From Luidia sarsii (lineage: Eukaryota; Echinodermata; Asteroidea; Paxillosida; Luidiidae): DNA of 64,000 nucleotides. The DNA is taken from assembly GCA_949987565.1 (NCBI GenBank), contig OX465105.1, positions 24,861,632 to 24,925,631 of the forward strand, read 5' to 3'. Positions 61,201 through 64,000 of this stretch are shown here, piece after piece. Each line of letters begins with the position of its first letter. Within the stretch, counting starts at the first letter, position 1. The translations under genes were made by a program, and so were the position numbers. The notes below the pieces were generated by a model. That model did not search any database, was not told the DNA's origin, and saw only the letters and a list, made by a program, of their open reading frames with translations.

Positions 61201-61337
61201 CGGTCAAGGGGAGCGAGGGCAGCGTCGCCGTGGAGCTGGGCTGGACGGGGGGACGGAGCCGCGAGGCTATGCATCAGGTGGGCCAGTACATCAAAAACCA
61301 ACTGAGCCAGATGGCGCCTAGTGTCGGTGACCCGTGA
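52685..61337 (+). CDS. METTL16: RNA N6-adenosine methyltransferase METTL16, complete, 7 exons
   Basis: METTL16 methylates adenosine in the UACAGAGAA context of U6 snRNA and MAT2A hairpins using S-adenosylmethionine. Exons 52685-53015, 54081-54221, 56098-56362, 57871-57940, 58569-58658, 59277-59453 and 60540-61337 join in frame to 623 residues (human 562). The N-terminus MALNRYMHPRNRYRDNRPDF matches human MALSKSMHARNRYKDKPPDF. Residues 1-300 are the Rossmann methyltransferase, with GIDIG (SAM site) and catalytic N185-PPF. TEFCQGRTMRW is conserved. After a basic KRFKRGK stretch, the vertebrate-conserved-region fold is split over exons 6-7 around a longer acidic Ser/Thr/Glu-rich linker, ending with LLFECTLTVKGSEGSVAVEL and YIKNQL. 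Divergent from LIS1. GC-rich codon use in exons 1, 3 and 7. Confidence 0.97.
53270..53990 (+). repeat. GA-rich satellite in METTL16 intron 1
   Basis: gggaga/gagaga units with a ~190-bp higher-order repeat marked by gtggggcagaaagagggagg (four occurrences). Long frames in it are Arg/Glu/Gly artefacts. Confidence 0.95.
54081..54221 (+). CDS. METTL16: METTL16 exon 2
   Basis: Acceptor after a G-rich tract, gctgcag/GTTGTG; donor CAAG/gtgagt. Encodes (G)CGASCIYPLLGAKLNGW and TEVDASSATYASLNVKRNNL. Confidence 0.96.
54594..54630 (+). repeat. TTCTA pentanucleotide microsatellite
   Basis: Six to seven ttcta units following a short AT-rich stretch. Confidence 0.9.
54660..55060 (-). repeat. Two tandem tRNA-derived SINE copies, family 1
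   Basis: Two near-identical units (about 54660-54840 and 54850-55060) both run from gaaaactttgactggatcgg through ctcagctatctagcccttta to the ggtgggggcgcc head. Same orientation, suggesting local duplication. Confidence 0.8.
55162..55344. mobile_element. Mutator-type MITE, copy 3 (183 bp)
   Basis: Same ends as the copies at 48.1 and 48.5 kb. Flanks TTTTAAATT / TTTCAAATT (8 of 9) indicate an aged 9-bp duplication. Confidence 0.85.
55602..56030 (-). mobile_element. Penelope-like retroelement 3' fragment in METTL16 intron 2
   Basis: Minus strand encodes [19 protein letters not shown] then a stop at 55922-55924, followed by ~300 bp of purine-rich (plus strand) 3' UTR and the GAAACGTC block at 55605-55640. 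Homologous to 37470-37920 along its length. Confidence 0.8.
56098..56362 (+). CDS. METTL16: METTL16 exon 3 (catalytic NPPF)
   Basis: Acceptor cccgactcag/TCCTAG; donor TCAT/gtgagt. Encodes FAMCNPPFFGNLLEAQG with catalytic N185, then RPQPGSVSTAAESEM and EEGGEVAFVRRLIADSLRL. Confidence 0.97.
56610..56760 (+). repeat. ~28-bp tandem repeat (TTGCCGATTTTATTATCGA)
   Basis: Five or six variable units in METTL16 intron 3. Confidence 0.88.
57182..57717 (+). repeat. ~91-bp tandem repeat, six copies, in METTL16 intron 3
   Basis: Nearly identical units starting gggaatatgacctgactgta and containing taaggattagactcctaagg. They end about 150 bp before exon 4. Confidence 0.95.
57871..57940 (+). CDS. METTL16: METTL16 exon 4
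   Basis: Acceptor ttgtccgtag/TTGGTA; donor CAAG/gtaggc. Encodes WYTSMIGKKSSLAPIKQELA, matching human WYSCMLGKKCSLAPLKEEL. Confidence 0.96.
58036..58210 (+). repeat. AATC tetranucleotide microsatellite
   Basis: About 25 perfect aatc units, then gatc-containing variants, then further aatc. Confidence 0.97.
58569..58658 (+). CDS. METTL16: METTL16 exon 5
   Basis: Acceptor tctgtttcag/ATCCAG; donor CCCCG/gtaagc. Encodes TTTEFCQGRTMRWGIGWTFY, the most conserved stretch of the family. Confidence 0.97.
58827..58977. repeat. Inverted-repeat element, second copy
   Basis: Close copy of 48885-49035 (gatggataacccatcgtaag core) in METTL16 intron 5. Confidence 0.78.
59277..59453 (+). CDS. METTL16: METTL16 exon 6
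   Basis: Acceptor cccttcccag/GTGTCC; donor GGAG/gtatgc. Encodes SAKRFKRGKERPPLVIRVP and the helix KAIAKVLEGLLKSLE, the start of the C-terminal VCR fold. Confidence 0.92.
59574..60126. mobile_element. PIF/Harbinger-like MITE, copy B (553 bp)
   Basis: Same ends as copy A (AGCCGTGTCCGCACTGGACT) with flanking TAA/TTA. Longer than copy A by an internal segment around 59705-59860. Confidence 0.8.
60540..61337 (+). CDS. METTL16: METTL16 exon 7
   Basis: Acceptor cttgcccgtag/ATCAAG after a poly-A/T-rich stretch. Encodes the basic NTWANQRRKRRQSLRRRRE helix, a ~150-residue acidic linker, the final VCR strand-helix (EAMHQVGQYIKNQLSQM) and TGA at 61335-61337. Confidence 0.95.
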   Translation: MKIKPKPGSKQSARYDLEAARNTWANQRRKRRQSLRRRRETEEEEEEGPGREAKEARPDMSSAPTDAVGHSPSAGVRRPTSDTNGTDCTVTESARCAAKGLAAQKAADDSVPTAEEDVTAHRVTAVVAEENAAPADHNQTVKGTPRTTERACTDSGRRELPSSDTITSDDDAKEPPETGLARDIDRTERSRRTDGASSDEARQPPEGGRGDEGLLFECTLTVKGSEGSVAVELGWTGGRSREAMHQVGQYIKNQLSQMAPSVGDP

Positions 61338-61395
61338 AGGCGTGGGTCATCAGCCAATCTTCAAAGTTTGTCTTCCTGCTGTATCATTGCAGCAT

Positions 61396-61401
61396 AATAA
61401 A
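61396..61401 (+). terminator. METTL16 polyadenylation signal AATAAA
   Basis: AATAAA 58 bp after the stop codon; the only canonical hexamer close by. Confidence 0.65.
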
Positions 61402-61481
61402 CATGCATCGAGTTGGCAGTACATTGTAACACAAATTAGGTAAGGGAATTCAGTCAAGGTGAATTAGTGTGCCAGAATGTT

Positions 61482-61729
61482 CAGGGATGTCAGATTTCTG
61501 GAAATTTCCGCATATCCGGAAATGGCATGATTAAAAACAAAATAAAAAAATTTCCCCCCTTGTCAAACAGGTATCTCAAACTGCTCATATTTATCTGTTA
61601 AAAAGGGCATCTGCTCCCCTGCCATGAATCTCTCGGTCGCATAAGCGCTCACTCGCAGTAGCACAAGCGCTCACTTATTGACCTCCAGTGATTATCAGGA
61701 AATGACTTTGTCGGACACTTACATCCCTG
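61482..61729. mobile_element. MITE with CAGGGATG ends, copy 2 (248 bp)
   Basis: Inverted relative of 30800-31079. Ends CAGGGATGTCAG and the complement of CAGGGATGTAAG. Flanked by GAATGTT on both sides (sharing the terminal G), again a 6-7 bp duplication. Confidence 0.85.
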
Positions 61730-62472
61730 AATGTTAAAGCAAGAAAATGATAAAAAAAATAAATCCAAATGACGCATTAAATATTTTTTCACTTTATTTT
61801 CATTGTCAATTGTCAGTATTATTTTAAGGAATCGAGCTTCCTGTACACATTAAATTGGATATAATCAACACAAAAGTGCATGTTTTGCTTCAAATGTGAC
61901 TAATATTTTGCCGGTTCTGTACTGGGAGTAGATATTTAAATACATCAAAAGCATGACACACAACCCCCTAACGGTCCGAGCAACCTGTCTTGAGACAGAA
62001 TGACATTCGTTAAGAAGACCCATATTTTCTAATGATTTTTTTTTTTAAATCAACTTATTTTTTGCTCGGATTGAATCTTCGACAAACAGCGTTTCATAGC
62101 CACAGCTACCTCTTGTATTCAGGTATTTGTTGCTTAAAAGGATTAAATGAAAACTCGTCCACAAAATTATGACTTTCCCTATACGAGGGTGCCCCTGTGG
62201 TCTGATACTTTAGAGATAAAGAGGTTTTCAAAACAGCTTCACCAAAAGAGGGCGCTTTTTGTAGACACCAGCATCCCACCTTGCGCCTATCAAGATGATG
62301 ACTCTGCAGGATAGTACAATGACCTCCTAAAGGTTCTGCTTACTTCCGACCTGCATGATTGAAACAAACCAAAGACATGAAACATTATTTGATGAACTTT
62401 TTATCAAAGCATGTTTTGTGCAGTGCTTACCAGAACAATAATATGATGCCCCCATGAAATTTCTTTTTCAAA

Positions 62473-62930
62473 AGGTCCTGCTGGGACTACAAGGTCCCGC
62501 TGGGACTACAAGGTCCCGCTAGGATCGAAAGGTCCCGCTAGGATCGAAAGGTCCCGCTAGGATCGAAAGGTCCCGCTAGGATCAAAATGTCCCGCTCGGA
62601 TCGGAAGGTCCCGCTAGGATCGGAAGGTCCCGCTAGGATCGATAGGTCCCGCTAGGATCGAAAGGTCCCGCAAGGATCAAAAGGTCCCGCTCGGATCAAA
62701 AGGTCCCGCTAGGATCGGAAGGTCCCGCTAGGATCGGAAGGTCCCGCTAGGATCGAAAGGTCTCGCTAGGATCGAAAGGTCCCGCTAGGATCGAAAGGTC
62801 CCGCTAGGATCAAAAGGTCCCGCTAGGATCGAAAGGTCCCGCTAGGATCGCAAGGTCCCGCTAGGATCGAAAGGTCCCGCTAGGATCGAAAGGTCCCGCT
62901 AAGATCCCGCTAGGATCGACACGCCAGGCC
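62473..62930 (+). repeat. 19-bp tandem array of the GGTCC..GGATC hairpin motif
   Basis: About 23 copies of AGGTCCCGCTAGGATCGAA with few substitutions. The last copy runs into gatcgacacgccaggccc, the usual continuation of the Penelope-linked motif. Not CRISPR: no spacers. Confidence 0.95.
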
Positions 62931-63005
62931 CTTCACTTGAATTCACTTGTAGAACTAGTCACCGCACCCTGTTCCCTCTCCTCAATTTCTCAACCCTTCC
63001 TCCCG

Positions 63006-63410
63006 TTACTCACCGCCTCCGCTTCGGTCGCCACGGTAGCCGCCGCCGCCACCGCGATAGCCGCCGCCGCCCCCGCGGTGGTAGCCGCCCCCGCCGCTGC
63101 CACGGTAGCCTCCACGGTAGCCGCCGCCGCCGCCCCGGTAGCCTCCCCTCTCGCCGCGGTAGCCCGAGCGGCCGCCGCCGCGGTAGTTGCCGCCCTTGTC
63201 GCCGCGGTCGCCCCGGTAGTTGCCGCCCTTGTCGCGGAACTGCTGCTGCTTGTTGAAGCCGCGCCCGTCGTTCTGCCGGTACTCCAGCAGCCGCTCGCCG
63301 TTCTCCACCAGGTTGTTGACCTTGTCGGCCAGCCGCAGCCCCAGGTTCTGCAGCTTGGTGGGCTCGCAGCGGTGCATGACCACCGTCTGGGCCGGCTCGT
63401 CCCAGGACGC
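63006..63410 (-). CDS. Unidentified RGG/glycine-rich protein, C-terminal exon
   Basis: Acceptor ccccggccag/GCGTCC at 63410 after a pyrimidine tract. Encodes ASWDEPAQTVVMHRCEPTK, a probable helix (LGLRLADKVNNLVENGERLL), a Gln/Asn/Lys linker, then about 70 residues of GGYRGG, GGNYRG and GGGGYHRG repeats, typical of arginine-methylated RNA-binding tails. The frame stops at TAA 63006-63008, but the stop overlaps a textbook donor (GGCG/gtgagtaa), so the exon could be internal. I do not recognise the family. Upstream exons lie beyond the window. Convergent with METTL16. Confidence 0.7.
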   Translation of the reverse strand, partial: ASWDEPAQTVVMHRCEPTKLQNLGLRLADKVNNLVENGERLLEYRQNDGRGFNKQQQFRDKGGNYRGDRGDKGGNYRGGGRSGYRGERGGYRGGGGGYRGGYRGSGGGGYHRGGGGGYRGGGGGYRGDRSGGGE

Positions 63411-63469
63411 CTGGCCGGGGAGAAATTGGGAAAAGGGCAAACAAAATGAAAAATTGTAGATAAGATTTG

Positions 63470-63755
63470 AAGGTTGTAGATAACATTTGCATGGTGGAAA
63501 ATACCAAGTAGGAAGTTTGCATGGTGGAAAATACCAAGTAGGAAGTTTGCATGGTGGAAAATACCAAGTAGGAAGTTTGCATGGTGGAAATACCGAATAG
63601 GAGGTTTGCATGGTGGAAATACCAAATAGGAGGTTTGCATGGTGAAAATACCAAATAGGAGGTTTGCATGGTGGAAATACCAAATAGGAGGTTTGCATGG
63701 TGGAAATACCAAATAGGAGGTTTGCATGGTGGAAATACCAAATAGGAGGTTTTGT
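63470..63755. repeat. ~30-34-bp tandem repeat in the RGG gene intron
   Basis: About nine units around gtttgcatggtggaaatacc, starting 60 bp upstream of the exon acceptor. Units fall into two length classes (aataccaagtaggaa and taccaaataggag). Confidence 0.95.
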
Positions 63756-63879
63756 GGCGACACCATGTTTATCATCTCTTCAGAGGAGTATGACTAGCTA
63801 AAACACAAAACACAACACTACAGAAGCATAGACATAAATAAAATCAAACAACTAATGCAGACAAAGGGAAGAAATTACT

Positions 63880-63990
63880 CTGGAACTTTTGGCTCTTACC
63901 ATCTGAGCTATCCAGCCCTTAGATGGTAGCCTTCCCTATTACTCAACTAGTCTTTGCCGGAAGCAATTCAACCATTCACTGCCACATGTC
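63880..63990 (-). repeat. tRNA-derived SINE, family 1, partial
   Basis: Contains accatctgagctatccagcc (box A complement) and the head tagccttccctattactcaa. Confidence 0.7.
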
Positions 63991-64000
63991 TGACAATTTA

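Noticed and set aside
60509..61301. Antisense frames over METTL16 exon 7
   Set aside because: GC-rich shadow frames of a well-supported coding exon.
62473..62930. CRISPR-like regular array
   Set aside because: Units are contiguous 19-bp repeats with no unique spacers, in an animal genome.

Overview
This is animal nuclear DNA: split genes with GT-AG introns, large introns, tRNA-derived SINEs, microsatellites and many DNA-transposon relics. The recognisable proteins are close to their vertebrate orthologs, and the repeat landscape (TGTACA-rich arrays, Penelope-like fragments, RAG1/Transib-type elements) suits a marine invertebrate, probably a non-vertebrate deuterostome. I cannot name the species from the sequence alone.

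Four host genes are present. (1) CLUH (+): the last 8 exons, encoding the C-terminal TPR part of this mRNA-binding mitochondrial regulator, 202-5944. (2) PAFAH1B1/LIS1 (-): a complete 409-residue coding sequence in 10 exons, from an ATG mini-exon at 46993 to a stop at 19864, with a probable non-coding first exon near 49.73-49.9 kb. (3) METTL16 (+): complete in 7 exons, 52685-61337, 623 residues, with the NPPF catalytic motif. (4) An unidentified Gly/Arg-rich (RGG) protein (-): one C-terminal exon at 63006-63410. CLUH and LIS1 are tail-to-tail, LIS1 and METTL16 head-to-head, METTL16 and the RGG gene convergent. The order and relative orientations of CLUH, PAFAH1B1 and METTL16 match human 17p13.3, so this is an ancient microsynteny block.

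The most interesting object lies in the 8.2-kb fourth coding intron of LIS1, on the opposite strand. It is a complete RAG1-like (Transib-type) transposon at 23798-30693. It has 5-bp target duplications (CTGTG), terminal repeats that start with the exact V(D)J heptamer CACAGTG, and a transposase with RAG1-like D, D, E and zinc positions plus a C-terminal zinc knuckle. Its two ends carry the same two sequence blocks at different spacings (10 bp apart), recalling 12/23 recombination signals. The transposase reading frame is intact except for a precise 2791-bp hAT-type insertion with an 8-bp target duplication and internal GC-rich minisatellites.

Other mobile DNA includes: Penelope-like fragments whose 3' end carries a GAAACGTC hairpin motif, seen alone, as perfect palindromes and as a 19-bp tandem array; three Mutator-type MITEs with 9-bp duplications; a Harbinger-type MITE pair in CLUH and METTL16; a 1.2-kb hAT-like element; and a MITE whose target duplication copied the LIS1 exon 4 splice donor. 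A region of about 10 kb in LIS1 intron 1 is saturated with TGTACA/ACATGT palindromes.
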